Source of the DNA: Phoronis ovalis
Taxonomy: Eukaryota > Phoronida > Phoronidae
Assembly: GCA_028565635.1 (NCBI GenBank)
Contig: JAOXYB010021625.1
Span: forward strand, 1 to 33,402
Direction: 5' to 3'
Length of the DNA: 33,402 bases
Shown here: positions 1 through 12,300 of the stretch, one piece after another
Layout: each line of letters opens with the position of its first letter
How positions within the stretch are numbered: position 1 is the first letter of the stretch
Notes under the pieces: generated by a model
What the model saw: only the letters and a program-made list of their open reading frames with translations
What the model was told of the DNA's origin: nothing
Databases searched by the model: none
Position numbers and translations under genes: made by a program

Positions 1-417
1 ATGCAAAGCTCATATTATATGCCTCATTCTGTAAAGACTTGCTTTCTTTTAAATCTTGCCTTTTCCTTCATTTAAAACCAGGGAGGAATGTTGATTTGCA
101 GGGAGCCTGAGGGGTGTTGATTTGCAGGGAGGGGTGTTGATTTAAGGACAGTAGACAACTACAAAAGTTGTTGTTTAATGGAACTACCATTTGTTTGTGA
201 GATGTTTGATATTAAAACACAAAAACTAAATCAGCTGCGGCAAGTGAAATCATAGAAAATACATTCAAAAAGTTTTGGATCCAGTGCTTTTATGCACCAG
301 TGATTTTGTTTTTACACAATTCAGGTCAATCAACTGCAGTGGTAACCAGTTTAATACATTTTTTAATTCACTAAAATGCTAACAAACTAAAATGGGTTTG
401 ATCGAACATATACTTAC
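1..417 (-). other. Intron of the cadherin gene (left part missing)
   Basis: It begins on the minus strand with GTAAGTATATG after the cadherin exon. No acceptor or coding exon is evident before the window edge. Besides the small tandem repeat at 83-145 the stretch is plain AT-rich DNA. Confidence 0.7.
83..145. repeat. Short tandem repeat, about three imperfect copies
   Basis: Three copies of a unit like GTTGATTTGCAGGGAGG, spaced 20-27 bp, the last one diverging after GTTGATTT. It lies inside the cadherin intron. Confidence 0.7.
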
Positions 418-1642
418 AATCAGGATCTGTTGTTCTGGTGATGATAACAGCAAACTGATATCCTTTCCGATTGCCATCAAGGGTCGGTGCGGATTCGTAG
501 TCCAATACCTGGTTGTTCTTAAGATTGACCTTTCCTGTCTGATCATTAATTTGAAACATATTCTCTTCTGAAATCCTAAATCGATTATCATTGCTCGGGT
601 TAATGGCTACAACATCGAATAAAGAATTAGGCATATTTTCAGGTAATGTAACAACACGAGTTTCAGTGGCTCGCCTAGAACGGTGTTTAACTACATCATC
701 AGGTTCAAAAACAAGATCACCTTCCACATAAATCGTTGCAACGATTGGATTTGAAATATGACCAGCAGCATCTTTGGCAGCTATAAGTAATTCATATGTT
801 TTAGGAGAAATCTTGGCATCAGTTTTCAAATGAACTTCGCCACTTTGAGGATCAACCATGAAAAGTGGATGTAGTGTAGCAAGGAAATATGATATTTGGT
901 CATCTTCATCAGGATCGTTAGCCTTAACGGTGAGAATAGCTTCTCCAACAGGAATGCTTTTATCAATGGAAACAGATGTTGAAGTGACTGGAAACGTTGG
1001 TACATTATCATTTTCATCATCAACGACAATAGCGATGCGAGTTGTAGCCGTAGCACCATTAGTATCAGTTGCTGTTACCACAACAGAATAGTGCGACTTG
1101 GTTTCCCGATCCAATGGCTTATTACTAATAATTCTTAAACCTTCTTCACATTTTTGTAACATAAAGAGAGACAGCTTGTCATCTAATGCGTAGGAGATCT
1201 GATCTCCGCTATCAGCAGGAGTAACAGTGATATCAAGGTCTTGGACTGCAGTTCCCGAAGGTTGATTCTCCGCAATATGTCCTGAATAACTACTTTTTGG
1301 GAAAACTAACACATTATTCCCATCTACAACATGGATATGTACAGGGTCCTGTGAAGATTTTGTATGTACAAATAATGACAGAGATTTCCCTAGTAAATTA
1401 CTTATGTCTTGGGTTGTAATCAGGTCACCCATATTAGTGAGAGTGAAAAAGTTTTTGAATTCTTCCTCGATGGAATTTAGTTCACTATCGAGATCTGTAC
1501 CCCACGAAGAAGAAGATATAACCAAATATCCTGGTTGAGCATTATGTGGTATTGCCACTCTTTTTATTGTCCTTGCAAATGATATAAAAGTCGAGGAATG
1601 CAAAACTGCTAAAACCATAAACACATTCAATGTAACCGCCAT
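418..1642 (-). CDS. Cadherin-superfamily protein, first coding exon (partial gene, continues beyond the left edge)
   Basis: Encodes 408 residues plus one base, ending at donor GTAAGTA (417-411). Signal peptide 1-23 (NVFMVLAVLHSSTFISFA). A first, degenerate repeat covers about 28-113. A clear cadherin repeat covers about 119-215 with AENQPSG, LDRE (177-180), TATDTNG and the calcium-binding linker DDENDN (208-213). A third, about 220-309, has ANDPDED but a weak exit linker. RSRR (321-324) is a furin-type site. A fourth repeat starts with LPENMP (333-338) and LDYE (380-383). Known: such repeats mediate calcium-dependent adhesion at the cell surface. The ATG has a strong context (A at -3, G at +4). 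The subfamily cannot be named without the rest of the gene. Confidence 0.9.
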
Positions 1643-1648
1643 CTTGGA
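1635..1648 (-). promoter_or_regulatory. YY1-like motif overlapping the cadherin start codon
   Basis: Minus strand CCAAGATGGCGG contains AAGATGGCGG, the core of the animal YY1 site, centred on the initiating ATG. It may simply reflect a strong Kozak context plus an Ala second codon. Confidence 0.3.
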
Positions 1649-1782
1649 ATTTGGACTGAAACTTGCCCAATTTCCTTGGACAAATTTAACGTTCTTTCAA
1701 GAAATTAATTCAGTGCACATTTAGTAACTTAATCCTTGGATATGTCTTCTTACATTCTTGTTGTGGATACGTCTCTTTTGTC

Positions 1783-1790
1783 TATATATA
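1783..1790 (-). promoter_or_regulatory. TATA-like element upstream of the cadherin start
   Basis: Minus strand GGAGTATATATAGAC, about 140 nt upstream of the ATG, is a good TATA-box match. A second TATATATA lies at 1887-1880. In DNA this AT-rich such matches arise by chance, so the assignment rests on position only. Confidence 0.25.
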
Positions 1791-2884
1791 CTCCAGTTTC
1801 CGATATTTTAATCCTATAACTTCAAAGCCTGTTTACAAGCTTTTACCTGTAACGAGCACCTGTAATTTCTAGCGTAGAATATATATAGCGATGAGTAATA
1901 ATCCAATTAAATATAACTTCTAATAACTTCGAATTTAATGTTTCTACATCAAAACCGGTTCAAGACAAAATGGAGCGAAATTAACTAAATCTTAACCTAA
2001 TCTAACGAATACACACGCATGCCCCTTGCCTTCCTTTTGAAATAACCGTCCGGACCAAGCATTTAACTACGGGTATTTTTAACGTAAACCTCCCACTGAA
2101 TCTGCAAAGTTTTAATATATCCCATCTCAAACGTAGGCAGCAAAACAAATTTATACTTTCGTTATTTTCTTTGACATAAAAATGAATATATTAACATTAT
2201 TTTTAATTGCATTGTACGCTTATTTTTAAATTTAAACCGTTATAATTTAATAGTTTATGAGGAGTGTATAGTAACAGCCAACTAGGCCAATGATTTGTGT
2301 AGAGGCGTTCCTTTATAATGATGTCATTGTACCTACTCATAAATTCCTGTTGATTCAAACTTTAAAGGGCTTAAATGTAGTGACTAGGATTCTAAAACCT
2401 TTATTCACAATAGAGAATAAAGACTTTGACATTTAAATTTGAAAATGAAATTCTGCTTGTTACTTAATTTATTTTTTTTAATATCCAAGTTAGTGCAAAA
2501 TGAAGGTCATGAAGCAATGGCATATTTATTTATGTAATGTGGTTAAAATATTTATATGCTTTATCACTTCCTTCAAATTTTATTATTTTATACATAACTA
2601 AGTAGATATTTATAACACAATCCAACTAGAACACTGATAAAGACTTAACATAGATAGATAAGGGACTTTTATAGGTGTTTTTTACCTGCTGTACTCTAGG
2701 TACGTTGTACTAGACAAGAACAAAAACAAATAAAATTATCCTCGTTGATACTCAGTTTTAATTTCAGAAGGGAATGTTTTCACCAGTATTTTAAAACAAT
2801 GATAAGATTTGCCAAACCCATTATCACAGTGTGGAAACTCTCACAATTAGTGCTCAAATTTCAAACTCATATTTGAGGGCTATA

Positions 2885-2907
2885 GGGGAGGGGGGGGGAA
2901 GGGGGGG
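2885..2907 (+). other. G-tract with G-quadruplex potential
   Basis: Runs of 4, 9 and 7 guanines separated by A and AA on the plus strand. The nine-G run can supply two tracts, so four stacked G-runs are possible. About 1.25 kb upstream of the cadherin ATG. Confidence 0.6.
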
Positions 2908-3170
2908 TGTATCGCAAGCAGCGAGCACTGCTTTGGTCTGTTAAGTATGAGCAGCGAGCATTTTCTTTTGGCGACCATTTTTTTGCTTTGCTTCCTAATT
3001 TTGTTAACTATTTTGTTTTGTCAACATTTTTTTTTTGTTTTTTTTGGCGACCGTCTTTTTGGCAACTGTTTTTTTTTTTGGTTGTTAATTTTTCTTGTTA
3101 AGTGCGAACATTGCCGATTTTTAAGTGCGAGCATTGTACCTTGGGTTACCCCCTACCCCTCTTGATATTT
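2908..3170. repeat. T-rich degenerate repeat
   Basis: Long T-runs alternate with recurring words: GCGAGCA or GCGAACA (four times), TTGGCGACC (twice) and TTAAGT followed by GCGA or GAGC. This suggests an old, diverged tandem or low-complexity expansion. Confidence 0.5.
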
Positions 3171-3338
3171 TAATGGTTGTTCTGTTCTCCCCTATACTTA
3201 TTTCATTCTTCTAAAGATGGGTATGCACTGGCATGGGAGTATACCATTTCTTCCACCAGGGGGCACATTCAAGTGGATATCAAAAATAGCCTTGTCTTTT
3301 AAGAGAATTAAGTAAACCAGCCAAGTCTTGTTATAAAG

Positions 3339-5348
3339 TTTATTTCATTTTATTTGCTGAACTTTATACCTCAGTTTGAATATACACTAAGATATCAATA
3401 TATTTACAAAGAGACATTTATTTTAGGCTTGATATCACTATTTTAACATAAATATTGGAAGTATAATTAAAGATGACATGTTTTACTGATTCATAAGCAC
3501 CTACATGTAGCTAACAATTTTTGTGACTGAATTTGACTATGACACATACTAAACAGTTAATGAGATCACAAAAAGTTGTGTCCAGTAACATAGTATACAA
3601 TTCCTTGCTCTGCAAGATGACTACATTTTCCGACTAAATAAATAAAACAGACTAGAGAGATCTATGCACACAGCACTAGCCAAACACTTCAGCATAAACT
3701 TTGTTCTCGTCTCCGAACCATTAAACATAAACTTCATCCACAGCTAGAGATTCAGTTTCTTAGCCGACATGAAATTACAGACATAGAAATAATTATGTGT
3801 CAGTTAATACGTAAACTTTGCAGTAGGTTTCTGAGTTATGCTCTCTTCCAATAAAGTACTAAATACTGGTTTGTGACAGTTACTCAGATTTTTCTAATGT
3901 CACCAGCTTAATCTGTTAGCGAACAGCTCAGGAACCACAGAATCCCGAATTCTGTACACTTTTAAAATCAATCATGCAACACGAAATGGTATACATACAC
4001 GAGCACAGTTTCACATTTAGTGATCATTCAGCCTATTCAGGTACTTGAATGTATTTAGAGGGAAAACTTATTTTTCTACATGTAAAAAACCATTTCTATT
4101 TCCTTTGAGCTGCGGTCACTACCTCCTATTTCCCTCCTCAATGTCCCGTTACAACATATTTCTGATGTCATTTTACCGCATCACAAACCGCTATTTTATA
4201 TATGTGGGAGAGCATATCTCCAAAACCTGCTGTAAATATACATCCGGCCTAAATGCATTGATGCACTTTACATAATTCAACAGTAAAAAGCTGAAAAACT
4301 GATAATATAGAGGCACATAATTATACCTAAGCTCGTAACAACTACATATGTTATAATAGATAATTCAGACTAGTGCCTGCTGGGAAATATGACTGAAAAG
4401 GTAGGGTAGCTAATCCATAAGTTTCACAACCATCTTAAATAGTAAAGATATTTTTTTTAAAAAGTTAAGAAACTATGGAATTTTTTTAAAGATACAAATA
4501 ATATCAATAAAATAAACTTAATCCATCTATCTCCCTTTTCTAATTTAATTCACTGTCGCAGCATTAAGTTGTAGCAAATATTGAATTTGAGTGGAAGGAG
4601 CAGGTGAACACCAATGTAGTCTTTGCAAAAATAACCATTGAATTTAAATCAACCAGTCATTAAAGTAATTAGTAAAATTTCTTTTTGCAAATTTAATTAA
4701 TCTAGTGTGACTAATTTTCAATTCGTTAACAAGTGTAAATGGTATCATTTAACGTATGCAAATAACAAAAACAGTCCCTTCAAAATGAAAATAAGCTCTG
4801 TAAGCACCTCTATTTATATTCGCTTACAATAAATACTATACTTGCTAAACTATGACTATGACATAAAAGATTCCAATAATTTAGAATTGTTATATTGCTG
4901 CGTAGAACCAATAATTTGCTATATCATCAAAATAACTGAGTCTGTTTAACAGGTGTAAAACATCCTGCTAAAATATCCATTCAGAAAATTGTTAGTAGCA
5001 TTACCAAAATGCATATATAAAACAAGTCCTGTTCAACATAAACACAGATTTCTATTACTGTTCTTCAATTAAAAGAAACAATGAATGTCTACTTTTATCT
5101 ATTTACAAGTTCCGTCTCATATTTTACAATTATTTTTTTCAAGCTTAACAAAAATTTCAAAATAAATGCACTTCATAAAGTAGGTTTGTAACCAACTTCG
5201 TTAATTGTCTAGTAAACAGCAGTCAAGATAAAGCAAATCTTCTTTTTTGAATCTGCTACCTTGTTGCAAAAGTTTTATAACCTGAAGATTCCTAAATTCA
5301 CTGATAACATAACATATAACGTAGCAATCGAATCTGTACATTTACACA
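3339..5348. other. Non-coding stretch between the two genes
   Basis: AT-rich, with no exon-like reading frame or splice-bounded coding segment on either strand. Several AATAAA signals on the minus strand (for example 3344-3339) leave open that part of it is an extended receptor 3' UTR. Confidence 0.55.
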
Positions 5349-5718
5349 TTTATTCTAAAAATATCTTAAACTAAACACAAAAGTCAAATATGCAACAACT
5401 TCAGTCACATCGCTAACAGCCCCATGGCATCCTTGATATGACCAATGTGTTGTGTTGTAAGTCACTGATGTGGCACAAAGGTAGATTTAGACGAATGGTT
5501 CACTTCACATTCATTACCTGCTTAAGGACTAGCACACAGTTGTACAAGCGTATACATATTCCAAGCCTGATGATAATTTTCATGTGAACCTCAAACATGC
5601 AGAGGTAAATGTTAATACTGTATATATACATAATTTGTGCACTCTGGCGAAATGAATATGCCCCAAACAGGAGCACAATCCTTGTGGAGGATATTCATTT
5701 CTATGTGAACAACTGGTG
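5349..5718 (-). other. Probable 3' UTR of the receptor gene with poly(A) signal
   Basis: The first AATAAA on the minus strand after the stop codon is at 5354-5349, about 365 nt downstream. It is followed by a T/GT-rich stretch (TATGTTATGTTATC), as expected of a downstream element. A longer UTR ending at another AATAAA (for example 3344-3339) cannot be excluded. Confidence 0.45.
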
Positions 5719-6394
5719 TCATACGACTGATACGTGCACATGATTGGCTTCCAAATTGGTTTGCATGTATTCCTTGGAGTAATCACTACAGTAGTCACTG
5801 TCTCCCTTCTCTTCCACTGACTGTGGTATCTTGATATGTTTCATATGAGTTGGACTATGTGGCGGAGACACCGAACTGCTGCTAATACTTCTCATAAAAG
5901 TCCTGTTTTTGATATTTATAATAAGATTGTCTTTATTTAACTTGAGGGTTTTCTTTGATGCAACAGGTGTGCATTCTGAAAACGTTGGACAGATACTCTC
6001 CTGTGATGAATGAAGACTGGGAATACTCAGCACCTGATCCGCTGCTTCAAAGTACAGTTCAGGCACTTCATTGCCTTTGTTTAATAAACTTTTAATTTCC
6101 TGCATATTAAATGATGTATTCAATGGTCCAGGTGACTTATCCTGGTGGCTAAATATTGAGCTATTAGATGCCACAGACGACAACATTTTTCGAGAAGGAG
6201 GGTGATTGCATCGCTTCTGTTTGTTTGGACGTGGCACTTCCAAACAAGCATTGTCCGCCGTAATAACTGCTGCCAGAGGTCCTTCTAAAAAGGGTTCCAC
6301 CAAATCGTGATTTTGATTCAGTATATCTACCACTTGCAAAGCGGATGGTCGGTCTTCTGCGTTAAAAGACCAGCATGACAACATTAATTCACGT
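5719..6394 (-). CDS. Receptor coding exon 17: kinase end, cytoplasmic tail and stop
   Basis: Residues 1133-1357 and TGA at 5721-5719. [20 protein letters not shown] (1134-1153) is kinase subdomain XI with R1148. The tail of about 190 residues is not a recognised domain. It holds a Ser cluster 1302-1313 with two Ser-Pro sites, tyrosines 1334, 1338 and 1342 at four-residue spacing in an acidic stretch, and the terminal VSVV. Acceptor TTTTAG at 6400-6395. Confidence 0.95.
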
Positions 6395-9300
6395 CTAAAA
6401 CAGAAACCAGATTTTTTTACTAATATTATTTTCGTGATTGGCATACACGGAGGTTTATCACCACCACTAGTCATACAGTTCACATGTAAACCAACTTAAC
6501 AATGAAAAAGCAACCAGATTTCCTGCCACAGCGAGGAAGGTGTTTTGTTCCATATTGAATTAGTAAACGTGCCAACACCAACTTTGCATAATTTTGCAAA
6601 AGGTTTTTATATTTTTTTATAAATGCCATCAGAATTGGTAATTAAGATATTCCACTTAATTTAATGTAAAATTTTGTAAAACAATGATAATAATGCGGAT
6701 TAGGAAATAAAATACACGTCGACAAGACAATCGTAAGCAATCCTAATAAAAATTGCCCTATACTGAACTATTGTGTGACACTTACAGGTCTTCGTTACAG
6801 TCGTTTGAAATCTTGAGAGTATTTCCACAACGCACATAGTCCAACACTTCATTATTTGATAAACCTTGATACGGAAAGCTGCCAAAGGTTACTATTTCAT
6901 ACAACAGAACCCCAAAACTCCACATGTCGGAGAGGGGTGTGAATAATCCATCCGTTAAGCTCTCAGGTGCCATCCAACGAACAGGTAGCATGCCTGAAAG
7001 ACAAACATTCATAGAACAGTAGCTCAAAAACAGAGGTAAAAATATTCATTTTTTTTTTATTAGCTACATTTATTTACAATTCACTTTTCATATCTTATCC
7101 TTTATGCACTGGATCCAGGAAAGCATGTTACACGCAAAATAAATTAATCAGATGGGAAATTTTCATTTACTTAGCAGTTAATTTTATCCTGTATTTTTTA
7201 ACCACATTTTGTTCAAAAAAGTGAAAGGCTATGATATAAAAACTGTCACTAAAACATATGGGTAATGAATGAGTAGACATTATTATTTAAGGATTTGTCG
7301 TTTATTAAATTATTTTAGTCATATTCCAGAAACAGTCAATTTCTATTAATGAAATAAACCTTAAAGAACTTCAGTATCTATAATCTTATTTATTGAATTT
7401 GACATGACACTAATGTGATCAATTTTTACTCATAATTCACAATAAAGTGTCTATATCTGCACAGCTGTAAGCTGTCCAGGGAAATCAAATAATTCAGAAG
7501 GTCTCTAGATACAAAGAGATGTATATATATTTTAACCCATGTTTTAGTACTTAAAACGAATAGATAGACATATAAAAGCATACATTTTTAAAAAGTTAAT
7601 ACTTTACAAATCAAGGGAATAAATAGTTTGAATTCGGTCAAAAATTAACATGCATTTCTATGTACATTTTACAAATGCTACATCAAATCATTGGTTGTAA
7701 TGCACACAGCAAACCTTACGCCATCAAAGTAACACCATATGTGAAATATGCATAAAATGAAAGAATTTCTAAAACTTGCCATTATCTCTTTATGAATAAA
7801 TAAGTGCTAATAAATTATTTTAATATAAATTCAGACATACAGTCAGTCCTCAATATGTAAATATATACATGCTTGTAATAACTACTGAGAAATGTGAAGG
7901 TTGCATCTACCTCACAGCAATACCTACATCATAATATAAACTTGCACAAAAATATACATTTTATGACCATATTAATTACACTATTGTTACATTTTTCCGA
8001 TAACCTAAATTAAACAAAATATTTTAATTTGACAACACTGATAAGCATAACGTGAGGGAATAAGCTTAAAATGATACATCTGTCAAATCTCCAGTTGGGA
8101 CCTAGACTGGACTCAGTTTGTGTTATATTTTAGTACTTTTTTAAACTGACATATTCTCACTAAAATTGTCTAAACTATTGACAAATCATAATTTTTCAGC
8201 TGTGTAATTTATATTTATTCCTATTTATTTTTTTAAGGAAGGGGCCTAAAACCTCAATTTTATATCTTTCTATTTTCGCTACTAAAACGATTAGAAGGGG
8301 TCAAATTTCACATATTTCTAGTTTCACTACTAAAAATGATAAATTTATTGATGTTAGTATTAAAAATGAAGAAATTACAGTAAGACAGTCAACGAACAAC
8401 ATTACATCCTTATACAATTCGTCCTTCTTTGGGTTACAAACCGGATAGTTATGATCAGGAGCCTCTCACATCATTGCTTTTAGCAGAACACCAAACCTAC
8501 TTACCAACAGGTAAAGAAATTCTGTCAACTTGACAGCTACAAATGTATCTACCCAACATAACACAGTGTGCTATGACATTTTGTATAAAATTGCTTGGAA
8601 TGTGTTGTTAGATTCTGAGTAAACTGTCTTCCTCTAAGTAGTTTTCCACATATTAGTATTATTTTTGGGGAGATGCGGGCATAATATGCTCACTTAAGAA
8701 GTAATCGGTTGCTGACTTTTGCCTTACCTCGTTTGCTGAATCTGTAATAACCATTGTCAAACATGGGCCGGGCCATACCGAAGTCTGCTAACTTCACTGC
8801 CTTGTTGGCATGAACCAAGCAGTTTCGGCATGCAACGTCTCTGTAAGTAGTTCATGAATATATCATCAAAGTTATTCAGTAGAAATGATGACAGTGCACT
8901 TACTGAGCACGGTTGTTTTTATTCAAATAACCGAACTACAGGAGGAACAAAGAGGAAGCAAGAGGATACCTTGAACCTTAATCTAAATTAAATCTATGCC
9001 TAAAACTGCCACGCACGCTACAGAATCTTAACATTTCTATTGGGATCATTTCATTCTATATTAAATATTTTAAATAACTTAAAGATATATATTATTTTAT
9101 TCAGACACAATTATTCTGCGACATTGTTTACAGGTTTTACCATATCTACTCATATCAACAAGTTATACTGCCATTATAAATATTACTAAGTACCCACGTG
9201 GTAATAAATTACGAGACACATGCAGGTCACTTTTAATCATATGCCTACCTGTGTACGTAAGCCATCTCGTGCAGATACCGAATACCATTAGCAATATCCA

Positions 9301-12300
9301 GTGCCATGCGGGTAAGAACAGCCGGAGACACTTCCTCTGCTTCTTGTAAATTCTGACCAACAAGCTGTCGTCGTGACAACAAGAATGTTTTCAAATCACC
9401 TAGAAATGGCGAGCACCAAGATAAAGTTTCCTTAAGCAGACTGTTTGTTTGTCACAGCAAGGAGACTTTCAAACTAATTAAGCATCATTTTCCAAAATGC
9501 ATGTATGCATACAGGTAGAAACCTCACTGTAGCAACTACACTAAACATTTAAACATATTGGCAGCTGTGCTAGTGACATCTACTGGACAAGACAGTATTC
9601 TTAAAATTTCTTGTTCTAGTAGTAGACAAGTCTGATGCTTACTGAAATTGACTGAACAAACAAGATTTTTATATTTTTTTCTTTTGGAAATACTGCCACT
9701 GGTATGAAATTTCATTAATCAGATTAGTGAAATTGGGATATCTTGAAGAATTACCATGTAGCATAAATTCCATGACTGCATATGCTGGTTCACCCCGTGT
9801 ACAGACACCTAGTAACTTGACAACATTCTTATGTTCAAATCTCTTCATAGTTTCAGCCTCACTAAGAAATTCCAACTGCAACAATGGTTATAAAATATAT
9901 TTGACTTTCACTGATCTTGACAATATAAAATGTAAGTGCACAAACTGTAGAAACAACAGAGATATCCACAATTTAAACAAATAGGTGGCAGCACCAACCA
10001 ACAAATGCATGCAACATACAGATCATTATGGGATCAGTATGTTAGTTTTCGCCCCCACACCGAAAAAGCTGGATAAAAGATGTGGTAATTAGAAATTAGT
10101 GTCTGTAGAGGGATACTGTCAATTACATGTAAGTCATTATTTACTACAGGTTCAACTATTTCACCTTCACTGCATGCCTACTAAAGCGGAACAAAATGGT
10201 AAGTGACTCCACCAAGGATAATGGCCTTCTGTTTAGCATCAATATCAAAAGTTAATAGCTCGAATCTTGCATAGTGAGATTGAAACCCATTTCTATAAGG
10301 CTCATAACACTTTAGGACACTGTGATGTTTGCAACATTTGACAAATGAAAAATTTGATCATCTTACTATGGCAACATGAGCAACATTACTGAATGCCTAA
10401 AACGCTCGAAAAATAGTAGCATCTAGCAAAGAAGGCAATAATAATGCAAGGAAATTGCAATAACAAAAGTGCCAAAGGACAAATACATGAAACTCAGGCA
10501 CCGTAACAGTTGTACATTTCCTTAGAGACACACATATTAACAAAAAAAGTAAGGATGATGAATTGTTCTCGTTTTCAAGTTTCGCGTGTAAGGGCACTAC
10601 TTTAGTACAAACAGCATATAACAGATCATTGTTATTCCTACCTTTTCTTCGGGAGCCGATCCTATCTTCAAAGTCTTTACTGCCACAGCTTCCCACTGTT
10701 CGTTGAATAGTGCCTCTCCACCATATACCATACCAAATGCCCCCTGACCCAGCTTACGATTCAAAACAACACGGTCACGCTGCATTTCCCACTCATCCAG
10801 CGTTAACCAGTTATAGTCGCTCATGAGACCAAGTTCCTCCATCCTATCACGCGTTCTCTGCACTTTGATATCGTATCTAAAAAAGTCGGTGAAAATTACG
10901 TTGATAAATACACTTTGTAAGTTACATTTTTTGCCAGTTTTAAAGTTACGACATGAAGTTAAGTAGTATAAAACGGCAGCAATAGTTTGAATATACTGAC
11001 AAAATTGATATCCATGAGTACACATCATTAAATAATGAGTACAGAACTGAAGTGTTATTTTGTACTCACCTTCTCTTAATAATAACCAGAAGAACGACAA
11101 TAATAATGATGAAAAATCCAACACCAATAACATTTGCAATGGCAATCGCTGCATCACACTCAACACCAAGGAATGCTCGAAACTGTTCCACACTACACAA
11201 CTCTGCTGAACCATCGCCTGGTATCTCCCCACTGAGCCAGCATAATGACTCTTTAATACGTAATTCTCCGCCATCTTCAGTGGATGGCTGGTAGCTTCCA
11301 ACAAGAGAGTACGTTTCATTACAATACTGTTTAATATGAACTATACCAGAACGATCGGTGCCGTTAAAAGAAACGCGGCCAGATACTCCACTGAATTTAG
11401 TATCGTCTAAAAGTTTCATGAATTTATCTGTTGTTGTTCTTGAATGTAGACTGTTGATTGCTGCAGGTTCTTTACTGAGTAGTTTGTCAAGAGCCAAGGC
11501 GTACACCCACACCGCATCATAAGCATAACCAGCAAAGTTACTCTCAGTAATATCTCTCTGTGAAATTAAAATATTACAATATAGAAATCCAGATCATCTC
11601 AAAAACTCTGAGAGCAACTGAATAGGTAATTTGCACCACTTGTATACAAGTATCTATGAAGTTGCTCCAACATATCATATAAATATAAATACTATATAAA
11701 TATTATAAATCATATAAATATTATTTCAAATGTTTACACTTTAGTGATTTCATAAACAAAGTAGCAGACATTTCCAAATAATAACACACAGATAACAAAA
11801 ATGGTACAACCTGTTGAGCTTTAACAGCATTTCACTGATAACTATTTCACTGAACAAAATTGCAAAGCCTACAAAGGAATATCGGACAAGTACAACTTTT
11901 TGTCGGCATTTAGATCTAACTAACCTGATTTGTCTTATTTTGCATATCTTTAATTATATTGTTATAGTTCTCCTTCCATTTACTGACGGTAACATCACCA
12001 ATGACGTCTTGATCATCTTCATCATAGAATGCTGGCATGAAACTGAAGTGTCCTTCAATGGCTCTTAACATGTCTTTTGTGGTGCATGGTACAGATTCTT
12101 TTAAGCGTCGTTCCCATGGGAAAGGTTCCTCGTTATAATAATCTGTATCATACCAGTCAAAAGTATACCAACCAGGGAGAAACCAGACATAGCCATCATA
12201 TGCTGTCATGTCCTAAGAAACAACAAAAACAATGGCAATTTTAGACTAATTGCGTTAAATACCAAAATTACAACCCCCTTGTCATCTTGACTGGGGTATC

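Larger units (their letters stand above)
1643..3338. other. Intergenic region upstream of the cadherin gene
   Basis: Contains the presumed cadherin promoter and 5' UTR (about 1643-1890), then AT-rich DNA with no coding signature, a G-tract at 2885-2907 and a T-rich degenerate repeat at 2908-3170. The plus-strand open frames here (around 2907-3165) are T-tract translations rich in Phe and Leu and are not genes. Confidence 0.6.

Noticed and set aside
858-1091. Plus-strand and alternate-frame ORFs opposite the cadherin exon
   Set aside because: They are shadows of the cadherin reading frame, which alone shows domain motifs.
2907-3165. Two overlapping plus-strand ORFs rich in Phe, Leu and Val
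   Set aside because: Translations of T-runs in a low-complexity repeat; no protein features.
9727-9984. Plus-strand ORF opposite receptor exon 13
   Set aside because: Antisense shadow of the kinase exon plus intron; no independent support.
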